A model generated the notes under the pieces. That model ran no database searches. It saw only the letters and a list, made by a program, of their open reading frames with translations, and had not been told where the DNA came from. A DNA stretch of 64,000 bases from Clostridia bacterium UC5.1-1D2 (GTDB lineage: Bacteria; Bacillota; Clostridia; Lachnospirales; Lachnospiraceae): the NCBI GenBank assembly GCA_001304855.1, contig BBZN01000019.1, forward strand, positions 1 through 64,000. Reading direction: 5' to 3'. This document shows, one piece after another, positions 10,178-22,091 of the stretch (positions are counted from its first letter, which is position 1; each line of letters begins with the position of its first letter). Position numbers and translations under genes: made by a program.

Positions 10178-11223
10178 AGCTTGTTGAAAACGTATTCCAG
10201 TATCCGGCTGGCCGCCAGGGACAGGCGGTAGAAGATAAAGCCTGTAATACAGGTAAACAAGAAATATTTGAAGAAGAGTATGTGGTTTTCCCGGAAGGAC
10301 AGGGCCGCGCCTGCATAGGGCGCCATGAAAATGCCCACCAGCATGTGATGAACCAGAAACACTGCGAAGGAACAGGCGGACATAGCTTTGCAGAGCGCGG
10401 CCAGCCAGTTCCACCGGAGGAACTGGGAGAACCAGGCCAGGAACAGGAAGCTGGATACGCCGGTCCACAGGATAATACAGGGTACAGGCAGGTTTAAAGG
10501 CACAAACATGGTCACAAGATAGGCGGCCAGAGCGCCCAGCCCCAGGGGCCACCTTAAGGGTTTAAAGCCTCCGGGCATTTCCCCGGGCCCGCCGCTTTGT
10601 AGATGTAACACACAAAATACATGCCGAAGAGCACTTCCGGTATTCTTGTGAGGAACATCCTCTGCTCCTCCATCTGGAAGGGATAAAGCGGAGATAGGGT
10701 ATGTAGAGGAGGGCTGTTATAACAGCTGTGGCCCCAGGCCTCTTGAGCACAAGGCGGCGAAGCAGGGGAAAGATAAGGTAGATAAATATAATACAGCCTA
10801 CAAACCATTCCCCCACCAGGTAGTAGTTTGGGATCAGGTAGTTGAGATAGCCGTCCATTCCCAGCACGCTCAGCGCCAGGGTTTTTCGGGAGTGAACCAT
10901 TGGCAGACGGTTGATAATATAAAAGTGGGTAAAAAAGCGGCGTAGACGATCCAGTACAGGGGATAGATGGACAGAAACCGTTTTTTAAAATAGTCCTTCA
11001 GCTCCAGCTTCTCCCCGTAGGCGTACATGAGGGAAGCGCCTGAGAGGATAAAGAACAAAGATACGCCGATATGGCCCATGGTGCCGTTGGCATAACGAAG
11101 AAAGAGGATGAATCCCGACTCAATCTCCGTGTCGATGCAGTAGACATTGTAGTGAAACACCACAATCATCACCATGGCAAAAACTCTTATAAAATCAAAT
11201 GAAAAGATGCGCTTATTCTTCAT
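10159..11223 (-). CDS. Acyltransferase 3 family membrane protein
   Basis: About 355 residues after joining four segments at breaks near 10885, 10690 and 10590. Starts MKNKRIFSFDFIRVFAMVMI; the first helix carries the FDxIRxxA pattern and the following VVFHYN contains the histidine conserved in acyltransferase 3 (O-acyltransferase) proteins. Many hydrophobic segments follow (SLFFILSGASLMYAYG, CIIFIYLIFPLL, SAFAVFLVHHMLVG-like), consistent with about ten membrane helices. These proteins O-acetylate or succinylate surface sugars or wall polymers. It stands alone on the minus strand with AGGAGAGAG before the ATG, so its substrate cannot be inferred. Confidence 0.78.
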
Positions 11224-11387
11224 ATGTATTCTCTCTCCTTAGCCGGTTGTCGCTATTCCATACTCTAACAGAAACGATGGCCGAATGCAAGAATTCCTTC
11301 GTTCTTTTAATAAATCCCCCGGCCTGTGAATCCCTTTCCCAATGGTTTTGCAGTTAAATATTTAAGATACATGTAATAAAATCTTTA

Positions 11388-11416
11388 TTGTAAATGTAAG
11401 ATTATTTGAGTATGAT
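11388..11416 (+). promoter_or_regulatory. Probable promoter of the DUF5722 gene
   Basis: TTGTAA (11388-11393), 17-base spacer, TATGAT (11411-11416), 44 bases before the ATG at 11460. Confidence 0.55.
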
Positions 11417-11459
11417 GAAGCATGTAACAATTTTGGCGAAAGTTGGGAGGACAATTCGG

Positions 11460-13183
11460 ATGAAAATAAATAAACTTCGGAAAGGAAATGCCTTTATACT
11501 GGCGGCAGTTATGCTCTGCAGCGCCGCTTTTATGGCCCCGGCCAATGGGACGGCTGAGGTTCAGGCGGCTCAGGAGACAAGGGGCGCTTTGGAGGCCCAG
11601 ACCCCTGGGGTTACAGGAACCATTCATTCCTGCACCATCACCGCAGACAAGGGAAATGTGGAAGTCCGCTTTTCCAGCAGCGGAGATATAACAGGGACAG
11701 ACGGCCAGGTCTATGTGTTTGAGCTTCAGCCTATGAGGACGGAGTGGGGGAGCGCAGAGACTTTCTCGGCCAGGCGGCTGCAGGGACAGAGGGCGCCCTC
11801 ACGGTGGCCCTGGGCAGGGGGACGGCCAAGGACCGCCTTTACAGCTCCTTTATTCTCACCGTGTTTGACGGCGCAAAGTTTATAGAGATCAGCCCGCGCC
11901 ACTATATCACAAACCCGGAGGCGGTGGCTGCCAACACGGCGGAATTTAAGGATCCCCTTACGAAAAAGGGCCTGAATATAGAGATAGACATGTTGAGCGA
12001 CGCATTTGACCTGGGCGTAAAGCATGTGACCACCAATATAGCATTTTCCCAGATTTGGGGTACAGGGATTGAATACAGCTACGACGGGGAGACTTACCAT
12101 TTCAACAAAGCGGTAATGGACGCATACGACGCCACAATCAGCGCCCTCTCCAACAAGGGAATGCTGGTTACGGTAATTATTCTCAATGACTGGAATCCCA
12201 ATACGCCCAATCTTATTTACCCGGGGACGCAAAAGACGGACAGCGCCTATTATTACATGTTTAATGCGGCTACCGAGGCCGGTTTTAAACAGACCAGAGC
12301 CATGGCCGCCTTCCTGGCGGAGCATTACGACGGTTCCAATCCTAATTACGGAAAGGTATCCAACTGGATTATTGGAAATGAGATAAACTGCCAGATCTGG
12401 AACTATATGGGGCCTGCGGATGTGTCCACCTATGTGCGCGCCTACCAGAAGGCCTTCCGCATGTTCTACACAGCCATTAAGAGCACCAGCGCCAATGACC
12501 GGGTATATTTCTCTCTGTCCTACAACTGGGGCCAGCCCTTTGATAATCAGGCTGAGATAAACTACAAGGGGAAGGATATTGTGGACTATTTCAATTCCAT
12601 TGCCAACCGGGAAGGACAGATGGAATGGGGGCTTGCCTACCATCCGTACCCGGCGCCTCTAACAGAGCCGGAATTCTGGGACGACGCGCAGATGGGCGTG
12701 ATCACTGCCGATTACAATTCCCCGGTCATCAACTTTGCCAACCTGAATGTGCTGACCGACTACTTTGCGCAGGAAACCCTCAGGACGCCGTCGGGACATG
12801 TGCGGCATATTATCCTCACGGAGCAGGGCTTTACATCCCAGAGCCAGGCCAGGGGGAATGTAGCTGATATACAGGCGGCCGCCTATGCCTATTCCTACTA
12901 TATTGTGGACAGCAACCCCTATATAGACGCTTACACCTTAAGCCGCCAGGTAGATGCGCCTGTGGAAGTAAATCAGGGATTAAGCTTCGGCCTTTGGGAA
13001 TGTGATATGAGCAAACCAAACCTGATTGTAGCGACCAGGCGGAAGAAGATATGGCAGGTATTCCGGGATATTGACAAGAAAAATGCCACTCTGGAAGCCA
13101 CGGAGTTTGCAAAGGAGATCATCGGCATACAGAAATGGTCCGATGTGGTGCCGGACTTTAAATGGAAAAATCTGGAGAATTAA
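11460..13183 (+). CDS. Secreted DUF5722 family protein, glycosidase-like
   Basis: About 574 residues with one lost base near 11733 (CCC in ELQPYEDG). A signal peptide (MKINKLRKGNAFILAAVML, cut near AEVQAA) precedes a beta-rich region and a TIM-barrel-like domain. Two glutamates sit in the contexts expected for a clan A retaining glycosidase: IIGNEINCQ (acid/base, end of strand 4) and IILTEQGF (nucleophile, strand 7). I recognise the sequence as resembling the DUF5722 family, whose substrate is not established to my knowledge. ATG 11460 follows GGGAGG. It is monocistronic and near the fucose locus, which weakly suggests work on host or plant glycans. Confidence 0.72.
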
Positions 13184-13205
13184 AAATAAATAAATCTGTA
13201 AATAC

Positions 13206-13252
13206 GCCTGCAAGATGGAAGATATCTGTCTTGCAGGCATATTTTATTTTCA
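13206..13252 (+). terminator. Rho-independent terminator after the DUF5722 gene
   Basis: GCCTGCAAGA (13206-13215) pairs with TCTTGCAGGC (13229-13238), followed by a T-rich tail. Confidence 0.8.
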
Positions 13253-13324
13253 ACATTTGACGATGTGTATGTATATAAGACAGGGATTCAATACGGCGTT
13301 TCATCCCGCCGGACGGAATACGTC

Positions 13325-14081
13325 TCAGGACAGAAAGGCGGTTCCGGACTCCCTTAACGCTTCCATCACCTCCTGGGAAAAAGGCGCGTCGCTGATGAGG
13401 AGATCGATGCTGCGAAAGGTTGTCAGCTTAAAATATCCGTCTGTAAACTCTTTTGTGCTGTCGCAGAGCAATATTTTCTTATCGGCATTTTTCAGCATGC
13501 TCCTCTTGGTAAGAGCCTGAAAATCGTCCCCCTCAAATATCCCCAGCTTATTGACTGCCTTGCAGGAGAAAAAGAAGGTGTCCGCCCGGAAATTATCCAG
13601 GAAATTGGAGGAATATTCTCCGATAATGGACAGGCTTTTGTTCTTTAAAAGGCCCGGACACACATAGACCTCACGCCCGGCGCGTTGCTCAGCATGGTAG
13701 CCACATTCAGGCCGTTGGTGATCACCGTCAGGTTCTTGCATGCCTTCAGGAAGGGGCAGAGATAGCTGACTGTGGAGGAGGAATCCAGGAAGATCACCAT
13801 ATTGTCATGGATGTAGTTCCTGCAATGTTTGGCAATCATGGATTTTTTGTCCGGGTTTTCCAGCTTGCGCATCATCACGGGATTTTCCGTTGCGCTGGCT
13901 GCGATCAGCGCAACGCCGCCGTGGTGGCGCCGGATGATTCCCTCCTCCTCCATCTGAATCAGATCCTGCGCAGGGTAGACCTGGAGGCAAACATCTTTTT
14001 GCAGAGAAAATCGATGGAACAACCCCCTCCCTTTGTATCCAGCAGATCAATGATTTCAAACTTTCGCTGCTGATATGACAT
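13325..14081 (-). CDS. DeoR-family repressor of the fucose locus
   Basis: About 252 residues after restoring two lost bases (near 13963 and near 13690). Begins MSYQQRKFEIIDLLDTKGGG with a DeoR winged helix (TLRRDLIQMEEEGIIRRHHGGV, the recognition helix and wing), then a DeoR C-terminal sensor domain (IFLDSSSTVSYLCPFL, LTVITNGLNVATMLSN, ADKKILLCDSTKEF). These domains bind phosphorylated sugar intermediates. The ATG at 14081 follows GGGAGGGG. It is divergent from the fucose operon and very likely its local regulator, with fuculose-1-phosphate as a plausible inducer by analogy with FucR-type DeoR proteins. Confidence 0.82.
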
Positions 14082-14201
14082 AAAATCCCCTCCCTATGGC
14101 TGCACCATGGCTGTATTATGGCCAAAACCGTGAATCAGAATGAACAGTTTTGGATAATTATACAGGTAAAATTGATAAAATGTCAATAGAATATCCAAAT
14201 A

Positions 14202-14230
14202 TTGAAATGATATTGGTCAAATAGTATACT
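14202..14230 (+). promoter_or_regulatory. Promoter and likely operator of the fucose operon
   Basis: TTGAAA (14202-14207), 17-base spacer, TATACT (14225-14230). Just upstream and inside are repeated TTGA/TCAA half sites (TTGATAAAATGTCAA at about 14172-14186, and another pair around 14202-14219), a plausible operator for the divergent DeoR protein. The divergent gap is 206 bases. Confidence 0.6.
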
Positions 14231-14287
14231 GAGAACTATGAGAAAGGAATGAAATGTTCAAAGAGATGATTTCGGAAGGAGTTGGAG

Positions 14288-15692
14288 ATGAAGAAAGTTC
14301 TGGCAATCGATATGGGAGCCACTTCCATCAGGGGTATCCTGGGATATATTGAGAAAGGCTCCCTTGTAACAGAGGAGATTATGCGGATGCCCCATGAGAT
14401 TGTTATGAATCAGGGCGCATGCGCTGGCAGTGGAGCAGACTGCTGGATAAAGTGGCGGAAACCATACTCCTGGCAGGGGATGAGATATCTTCTGTGGGAA
14501 TTGATACATGGGGTGTGGACTTTGGCCTCATCGGCAGCGACGGCCGCCTTGTGGCGGATCCGGTTTCCTACAGGGACCCGGAGAACATAAAGGGCTACGG
14601 GCTGGCCCTTGAACGGATGAGCCGGAGGAGATCTATCTGAATACCGGAAATCAGGTTATGCCCATCAACTCTCTGTTTCAGCTAATCACCCTGAAGGAGC
14701 TGTACGGGGAGGAGTGGAGCCGGGCCTGCAAGGTGCTTCTCATGCCGGATTTGTTTAACTATATGCTGACCGGAAATATGGCTGCGGAAGAGACGATATT
14801 GTCGACCACACAGCTCTTTGATTTGAAGGAGCGGAAGATGAGCAGAGAGATTCTGAAGAGATTCTCCATAGAAGAAAGCTTGTTTCCGCCTGTTGTAAAG
14901 GCCGGGACTGTGGCGGGAAATACACGCAAGGGAAGGATTGAGGCCCTGAAAGGGCTGGATGTGGATGTGATCTCCGTCTGCGGACATGATACGGCAAGCG
15001 CAGTGCTGCTTACAGATGCATTCAGGAATCCGGACTGTCTCTTCCTGAGCTGCGGCACCTGGTCCCTTCTGGGAGGATTAACGGAACAGGCGGTGATCAG
15101 TACCGAAGGGTTTGAGCATTCGCTTACCAATGAGTTAGGCTATGGCTCACGCAATCTGTTCTTCAAAAATATAACAGGGCTTTACCTTCTGGAAAAGTTC
15201 AGAAAGCAGTTGGGAGAACGCCTGGGAAGAACTCCCCGCTATGACGAGATTACAGCCTTTGTCCAAAATGATTGGGAGGACTGCAGATTAATCGATATAG
15301 AGGAGCCCGTTTTTGGGGATGAGGATGTGGACGCCAGGAAAGCCATTGACGCATATCTTCTGCGGACAGGGCAGGGTTTGCCCCGGGAGGAAATGGGGTA
15401 TTTCAAGATTATATATCAAAGTCTCGTGGAAACGTATGATAAGACGGTGAAAGCCATTGAGGCGGTGTGCACAAAGAAATACAATCGCCTGCACATCATC
15501 GGAGGCGGCGCAAAATCGCCGCTGCTCTGTGAAATGATTGCCCGCAGGCTGTCCCTTCCGGTTACTGCCGGCCCTTATGAAGCCACCGCTCTTGGAAACA
15601 TTATCACCCAGCTGGTTGCGCTGGGGGAGGTGGAGAGCATGGAAGAAGGGCTGGAGTCAGCGTGGAAGCCGGCCGGCGTATGCAGGTACTGA
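14288..15692 (+). CDS. FGGY-family sugar kinase, likely L-fuculokinase
   Basis: About 468 residues after two restored bases (near 14425 and near 14640). Begins MKKVLAIDMGATSIRG, the ATP-binding phosphate-1 motif of FGGY kinases; other family signatures are VGIDTWGVDFGLI, CGHDTASAVLL, LSCGTWSLLGG and the adenosine motif HIIGGGAKSPLLCEMIA. The sequence is most like rhamnulokinases (RhaB type), but the following genes are fucose isomerase and an aldolase of the fuculose type, so L-fuculose is the better-supported substrate. The ATG at 14288 lies six bases after AAGGAG; the TTG at 14282 is less likely. The exact C-terminus is uncertain because a further lost base could extend it. Confidence 0.75.
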
Positions 15693-15810
15693 GCCCTGGA
15701 GGATATGTAAAAGAAGGAAGGGGAAGGGACACCAATGCTTTAGCAGGAAACAGCAAACAGTTAGTCAGCCCGGGAGAAAAAACCGGTAAAAACAGAAGGA
15801 GGAAGAACGT

Positions 15811-17590
15811 ATGAATTATCCCAAAATAGGAATCAGGCCGGCCATCGACGGACGCTGGGGAGGAGTCAGGGAATCCCTTGAGGAGCAGACTATGGGAATG
15901 GCCAATGCAGCCAAGGAACTGATCGAGGCAGTCTGCGCTGCCCCGATGGGACGGCTGTCCAATGTGTTATATCCCCAACAACCATCGGGGGAGGCGCCGA
16001 AGCCTATAAATGCGAGGAGTTTTTTGCGGCCCGGAATGTAGTGGGAACCTCACCGTAACCCCATGCTGGTGTTATGGAACGGAAACCATGGATTTAAATC
16101 CCACCACCATCAAAGCGGTCTGGGGATTTAACGGAACCGAGCGTCCGGGCGCCGTGTATCTGGCTGCCGTTATGGCTGCCTACGCACAGCGGGGCCTTCC
16201 GGCTTTTTCTATCTACGGTCATGACGTGCAGGATGCAGGGGACAGGACTATCCCTGAGGATGTGCAGAAGAAAATACTGGACTTTGCCAGATGTGCGGTT
16301 GCAGTGGGAACCATGAGAAACCAGTCCTATGTGAACATTGGCTCCGTGGCAATGGGAATTGCAGGATCCGTGGTCAATGTGGACTTCCTTCAGAAATATC
16401 TGGGTATGCGGACGGAGTGGGTGGATATGACCGAGGTTCTCAGACGCATACAATTGGGGATTTATGACCGCCAGGAGTACGCCTCCGCTCTGGAATGGGT
16501 GAGGGCCAACTGCAAAGAGGGGTACAACTGCAACGCGGGCAAGGATTTTCCTGAGGTGATTACAAAGAGCAGGTATATACCTGAGGATCAGCAGTGGGAA
16601 TTCGTGGTAAAGCACGCCATCGTTGTGAGAGATATCTTAAAAGGAAACCCCAGGCTTGGGGAGATGGGCTGGCATGAGGAGGCCCTGGGACGAAACGGCC
16701 TGGCAGGCGGTTTCCAGGGACAGAGAATGTGGACCGACTGGCTGCCCAATGCAGATTTTACTGAGGCGGTTTTGGCCTCCAGCTTTGACTGGACAGGAGC
16801 CAGACAGCCCATTCCTTTCGCCACGGAGAACGACACCCTGAATGGGATCGCCATGATGTTCGGATGGCTTGTGACCAACAAGGCGCCTATCTTCAGCGAT
16901 GTGCGCACTTACTGGTCCCCTGAATCCGTTCAGCGCATCACGGGAAAATCCCTTCATGGCCACGCCAAAAACGGCATCATCCATCTGATTAACTCCGGCG
17001 CAAGCTGTCTGGACGGCTGCGCAGGGGCTAAAAACCAGCAGGGAGAGGGATGCATGAAGGAGTGGTGGAATATGACTCCTGAGGACATCCGGGGCTGCCT
17101 GGAAGGAACCGACTGGTGCAGGGCCAACTATGAGTACTTCAGAGGCGGCGGCTTCTCCTCCCATTTTAAGACGGGAGCGGAAATGCCCCTCACTATGATC
17201 CGCTGCAATATCGTGGAAGGCGTTGGCCCCACGCTGCAGGTGATGGAGGGATATACCTGTGTGCTGGAGAATGACGTACATAAGATTCTGGACGAGAGAA
17301 CCGACCGCACCTGGCCCACCACCTGGTTTGCACCCAATATCGGAATCGGGGCTGCAGACAGCGTATACAATGTGATGGCAAAATGGGGGGCAAACCACGG
17401 GGCAAGCGTGTACGGCCACGTAGGAGACCGTCTCATTACCCTGGCCTCCATGCTCCGCATTCCGGTGGCTTTCCACAATATAGAGGCGGACAGAATTTAC
17501 AGGCCCCATTCCTTTAACGGATTCGGCACATCGGATCTGGAAGGGCAGGATTTCAGGGCTTGCGCATATTATGGCCCCCTGTACAAATAA
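15811..17590 (+). CDS. fucI: L-fucose isomerase
   Basis: About 593 residues, matching the family length of about 590, after restoring two lost bases between about 15940 and 16050. Strong family features: N-terminal [47 protein letters not shown], and the C-terminal [20 protein letters not shown] and [17 protein letters not shown], which supply Mn2+ ligands and the catalytic region. It converts L-fucose to L-fuculose in the cytoplasm. RBS AAGGAGGAAG lies before ATG 15811. Located between the kinase and aldolase genes. Confidence 0.93.
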
Positions 17591-17653
17591 ATACGAAACC
17601 GGCTTGTATCACCGGGCCTATTATATCTCAGGAAAAATAAAAAGGTGGGAAAC

Positions 17654-18316
17654 ATGATGTTGATGGAGAAAGAAAGAGCAGAACTGGTGAAGTTCGGAAG
17701 AAAGCTTGTAGATACAGGACTTACCAAGGGAACAGGCGGAAATTTAAGCGTATTTGACAGGGAGCGCGGCCACATGGCCATCACTCCTTCAGGAATCGAC
17801 TTTTATGAGATCAGGCCTGAGGATATTGTGATTCTGGACGCGGAAGGCGGAAAGGTGGAGGGGGAGCGCACCTGCTCCTCCGAATGGGAAATGCACCTGC
17901 TGCAATATAAGACCAGGGAGGACATTGACGCAGTCATACATGCCCATACCATGTATGCAACGGTTATCTCCTGCCTCCACTGGGATCTTCCGGCGGCCCA
18001 CTATATGATTGCCGTGGCAGGGCCGGATGTGCGGTGCGCGGAATATGCCACCTACGGAACCCATGAGCTGGCTGTGAATGCAGCCCGGGCCATGGAGGAC
18101 AGAAAGGCCGTTATTCTGGCGAACCATGGGATCCTGGCGGGGGCTCAGGATTTGCTCAATGCATTTAATATCATTGAGGAGATTGAATACTGCTCCCAGA
18201 TTTACTGCAACGCCCGGAGCATCGGCAATCCGGTGGTTCTCTCTGAGGAGGAAATGACGCTGATGGCGGAGCGGTTTAAAACCTACGGCCAGAGGAAAAA
18301 CCTGGAGCGTGTCTGA
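17654..18316 (+). CDS. fucA: L-fuculose-phosphate aldolase (class II)
   Basis: An intact 220-residue class II aldolase/adducin-type protein. Zn2+ ligands are visible as HAHTMY (two histidines) and ANHGIL (third histidine), and the catalytic glutamate as SSEWEMH. GTGGNLSVFDRERG is the phosphate-binding loop. It cleaves fuculose-1-phosphate to dihydroxyacetone phosphate and lactaldehyde. I chose ATG 17654 because AAGGTGGG ends six bases before it. No lactaldehyde reductase or microcompartment gene is visible nearby. Confidence 0.9.
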   Translation: MMLMEKERAELVKFGRKLVDTGLTKGTGGNLSVFDRERGHMAITPSGIDFYEIRPEDIVILDAEGGKVEGERTCSSEWEMHLLQYKTREDIDAVIHAHTMYATVISCLHWDLPAAHYMIAVAGPDVRCAEYATYGTHELAVNAARAMEDRKAVILANHGILAGAQDLLNAFNIIEEIEYCSQIYCNARSIGNPVVLSEEEMTLMAERFKTYGQRKNLERV

Positions 18317-18398
18317 AGCTTGCTTTCTGTCGGCGGTGCGTCCCGTTTTGTGGGAGATTTGGCCCAAATGTCAGCTGATCTGTAAAAAGGAGTTTTAT

Positions 18399-19887
18399 AT
18401 GGGTGACGTAATACTGAAAATGCAGGATATACAGAAATCCTTCTCAGGCGTCCAGGCGCTGAAAAATGCCCGGCTTGAGCTCCGGTCCGGCGAGGTGGTG
18501 GCCTGATGGGAGAAAACGGAGCGGGGAAATCCACACTGATGAAAATACTCACAGGGATCTATTCCAGGGATGGAGGTACAATCCATTATCTGGGCAAAGA
18601 GGTTGAGTACAAGAATCCGGCCCAGTCAGAGGCTGCGGGGATCGCCATTGTCCATCAGGAGCTTAACATGATGAACGATTTGACGGTGGCTCAGAATCTG
18701 TTCATCGGACATGAATCCATGAAGGGATTTATCATTAACGACAGGGCCATGATAGAGAAGGCCAACGGGCTTTTCCGGCTGCTGAATATTGAGATAGACC
18801 CTCTGAGAAAATCGGGAATCTGACTGTGGGACGGCAGCAGATGGTGGAGATTGCAAAGGCCATATCTTCCGGCGCCAGAGTGATTGTCTTTGACGAGCCC
18901 ACTGCGGCCCTCACAGACTCCGAGATTGAGGAGCTGTTTAAGGTCATAGGGGATCTCAGGGAGAAGGGAACCGGCATTATATACATTTCTCACCGGATGG
19001 ATGAAATCAATGTGATCTCAGACAGGGTGACGGTAATGAGAGACGGGGAGTATGTGGGGACGCTGGTGACTAAGGACTGCACCAAGAACGATATCATTAA
19101 GATGATGGTGGGAAGGACGGTGTTCAGCGAGCCCAAAACCGCCTCCTGTGTGGCGGAGGATGCGCCTGTGGTGCTGCGCTGTGAAAACCTGTCCAGGGGG
19201 AAGGCTGTAAAAGGCGTCACCTTTGAGCTGCGCAGGGGAGAGATACTGGGCTTCAGCGGCCTTATGGGCGCCGGCCGGACGGAGACGGCGAGGCTGCTGT
19301 TCGGAGCGGACAAGATGGACTCGGGCAGAATTTTTGTGAAGGGCAGGGAAGTAAAGATTCAATCCCCTGAGGATGCGGTGAAGGCGGGGATCGGCTATCT
19401 GTCCGAGGACAGGAAACGGTTCGGCCTCATTCTTGACAAAACGGTGGAGGAAAACACGGTTTTGGCCACCCTGGACCATTTTGTAAACGGGCTTTTTATC
19501 AACCGGAGAAAGGCCAGGGAGACGGCGGAGCAATATGTGGGAGAACTGAAAACAAAAACCCCCAGCGTCAGGCAGTATGTAAAAAAGCTTTCAGGAGGAA
19601 ACCAGCAAAAAGTAGTGATTGCAAAATGGCTGGTACGGGACTGCGACATATTGATATTCGACGAGCCTACCAGAGGGATTGACGTGGGAGCTAAAAGCGA
19701 AATTTACAGCCTGATGGAACGTCTTGCAGGAGAAGGCAAATCGATCATCATGATCTCCTCGGAGCTTCCTGAGGTGCTCAGAATGAGCGACCGGATTATC
19801 GTTATGTGCGAGGGGAAAATTACAGGCGAGCTTCCCATTGAGGAGGCGAATCAGGAAGTAATTATGGAAGCGGCCACAAATCGCTAA
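18399..19887 (+). CDS. Sugar ABC transporter ATPase, RbsA/MglA type (two ABC domains)
   Basis: About 496 residues after two restored bases (near 18504 in VVALMGENG and near 18818). Two nucleotide-binding domains: the first with Walker [10 protein letters not shown] and Walker [12 protein letters not shown]; the second with a degenerate Walker A ([14 protein letters not shown]), signature [15 protein letters not shown] and Walker [13 protein letters not shown]. This pattern (second Walker A lacking the GKS/T lysine) is normal for RbsA/MglA/AraG proteins. It powers the membrane permease encoded next. Within the fucose operon, so L-fucose uptake is the likely job. AAGGAG precedes ATG 18399. Confidence 0.87.
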
Positions 19888-19902
19888 AGGGGGACTATAA
19901 CA

Positions 19903-20882
19903 GTGAAAAGTAAGTTTAAGAGGATATGTTCTAATCAGCAGGCGGTTGTTGTCTGTGCATTGGTGGTCATTTGTATTGTGTTCTCACTTATGACGGACAA
20001 GTTTATGCAGCCTTCTACATTTACGAATATTGCAAAATCTGCATACTATATAGCATTTATGGCCATTGGAGTCACCTTTGTGATCGCCACAGGCGGCATC
20101 GATCTCTCCATTGGAACCGTAGCCATCTGCTCCGCCCTGATCGGCGGGACTCTGATGGAGAGAGGGCTTCCCATGGCGCTGGTGCTGCTTGTTATTCTGG
20201 CTACGGGCTGCGCCTTCGGCCTGCTGAACGGTCTGATGGTGTCCATGCTGGAGCTGCCCGCCTTTATCGCCACCCTGGGGACCATGATGATGTCCAGAGG
20301 CCTGGGCTCCATTGTGTCCAAGACGAAAACCATCTCGTTTCCCCAGGGGGATCAGGAGGGGGCGTGGTTCAGGGAGCTGTTTATGGTCACCAGGAGCGAT
20401 TCCTTTCTGCCCAGAAATTTCCCCACAGGCTTCGTTCTGCTGGCTGTCACGGTTTTTATTATGGCTGTGCTTTTGGGAAAGACCAAAATAGGCCGCTACA
20501 TTCTGTCCATCGGTTCCAACAAGGAGGCAACCAGGCTGTCGGGCATTCCCGTTGCAAAATATGAGACGATCGCCTATGTGTTGTCGGGCTTTTTCGCATC
20601 CCTGGCCGGAATCGCCTATGTGGCGGTGTTCTCAACCGCCCAGCCAATACGGGAAACGGCTTTGAGCTGGATGCAATTGCCGGAGTGGTGATAGGAGGAA
20701 CCTCGCTGGCGGGGGGAGTAGGCTCCGTGTTCGGTACGATTGTGGGCGTATTTATTATGACTGTGTTAAAAATCGGGTTCCCCTATATTGGCGTACAGTC
20801 ACATTATCAGCTGTTTATTACAGGCATTATACTGGTGTTTGCAGTTTATATGGATATTCTGAACAGAAAGCGGAAGAGCTAA
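19903..20882 (+). CDS. Sugar ABC transporter permease, RbsC type
   Basis: About 326 residues after one restored base near 20645 (CCC in TAQPNTGNGFELDAIAG). A BPD_transp_2 / RbsC-type permease with about eight to ten hydrophobic helices; typical motifs are GVTFVIATGGIDLSIG, GLLNGLMVSMLELPAFIATLG and GVVIGGTSLAGGVGSVFGT. GTG start at 19903 after AAAGGGGGA. Works with the ATPase upstream and the lipoprotein downstream. Confidence 0.88.
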
Positions 20883-20932
20883 CGTGTAATTACCTGCGAA
20901 AAGGGGCGGATAAAATATGAGGAGGATATAGA

Positions 20933-22057
20933 ATGAAAAAACGAGAAATGTAATGGCATTGGCAATGGCGGCGGCAATGGTTCTCACTGGTCTTACGGCA
21001 TGCGGCGGAGGAGGAAAGGAAGCGTCCCCCGCCACACAGGCGGCGGCAGCCGGGGGCAATACGGAGGCGGCGGCAGCCCAGCCCGAAGGCGGCAGCGGAG
21101 AGCAGAAGCGGATTGACGTTATAGCCAAGGGCTTCCAGCACCAGTTCTGGAAAGCGGTGGAGCAGGGGACGCAGCAGGCGGCGGCGGAATTCAATGTGGA
21201 AGTGAATTTCCAGGGGCCTGACAATGAATCTGCCATCGCCCAGCAGGTGGAGTATTTAAACGCAGCGATCGCCAATCAGCCCGATGCAATCTGCCTGGCG
21301 GCTCTGGATACCAGCGCATCCCTGGACTCTATCAAGTCGGCTATGGAAGCGGGAATCCCCATTATAGGATTCGACTCCGGCGTTCCGGATGCTCCAAAAG
21401 GCGCAATCAAAGCCAACGCTTCCACAGACAACACGGCGGCGGGAGCCATGGCGGCGGAAAAGCTCTATGAGATTGTCAAGGATCAGGTTACGGATCCGGC
21501 TGCTCCTGTGCGCATCGGAGTTATCGCCCAGGAATCCAATTCCCAGTCCATCGTTTCCAGGACGAGAGGGTTTGTGGACAAGATGACGGAGCTTGTGGGC
21601 GCAGATAAGGTATCTGTGGAAGGCCACGACAGCCTTAAGAATGAAAAGGCCGGGGCTTTGGTAATCCTCGACGTGGGCATCCCGGCGGAAGTTAAGGATG
21701 TGGACGCGGCGGCAGTGGCTTCCGCAATTCTTGAAAATCCGATCTCATTGCAATCTACGGCTCCAACGAGTTTGCCTCCAACGCTATCATTACAGCCAAC
21801 GAGGGCCTGGATAAGCTGGGCGAGGGCAAAGTGGTTGCCATCGGGTTTGATGCAGGCGCAAAACTTCTGGATGCGGTTTCTTCCAAGCTGTTCGCAGGCG
21901 CCATCACCCAGGATCCTGTGCAGATTGGCTATCAGGCGGTCAAGCTTGCAGTGGAGGCGTCAGAGGGCAAGGCAGTTTCCGACATAGACACAGGGCACTG
22001 TGGTATGATTCCACAAATATGGAAGATCCGGCCATTGCTCCCTGCCTTTACAGGTAA
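20933..22057 (+). CDS. Sugar-binding lipoprotein of the ABC transporter, RbsB type
   Basis: About 375 residues after three restored bases (in the A run at 20936-20941 right after the start codon, near 21742 and near 21997). N-terminus is a lipoprotein signal with lipobox LTAC, followed by a low-complexity Ala/Gly/Glu linker and a periplasmic-binding-protein type 1 domain (RIDVIAKGFQHQFWKAVEQG, PDAICLAALDTSAS, IPIIGFDSGVPD, LIAIYGSNEFASNAII). It captures the sugar outside the membrane. GAGGAG precedes the ATG. The ligand is inferred to be L-fucose from the operon. Confidence 0.87.
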
Positions 22058-22091
22058 TTTACAGATTGAAGGGAAAAGAGGTTGAGGCGTT

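Noticed and set aside
11726-12643. Minus-strand open frame of 305 codons inside the DUF5722 gene
   Set aside because: Opposite a protein with clear signal peptide and motifs; composition is that of an antisense frame.
16637-17509. Long minus-strand open frame inside the fucose isomerase gene (290 codons)
   Set aside because: It lies opposite a well-conserved enzyme in a GC-rich stretch, has no recognisable domain and no RBS; it is a shadow frame.
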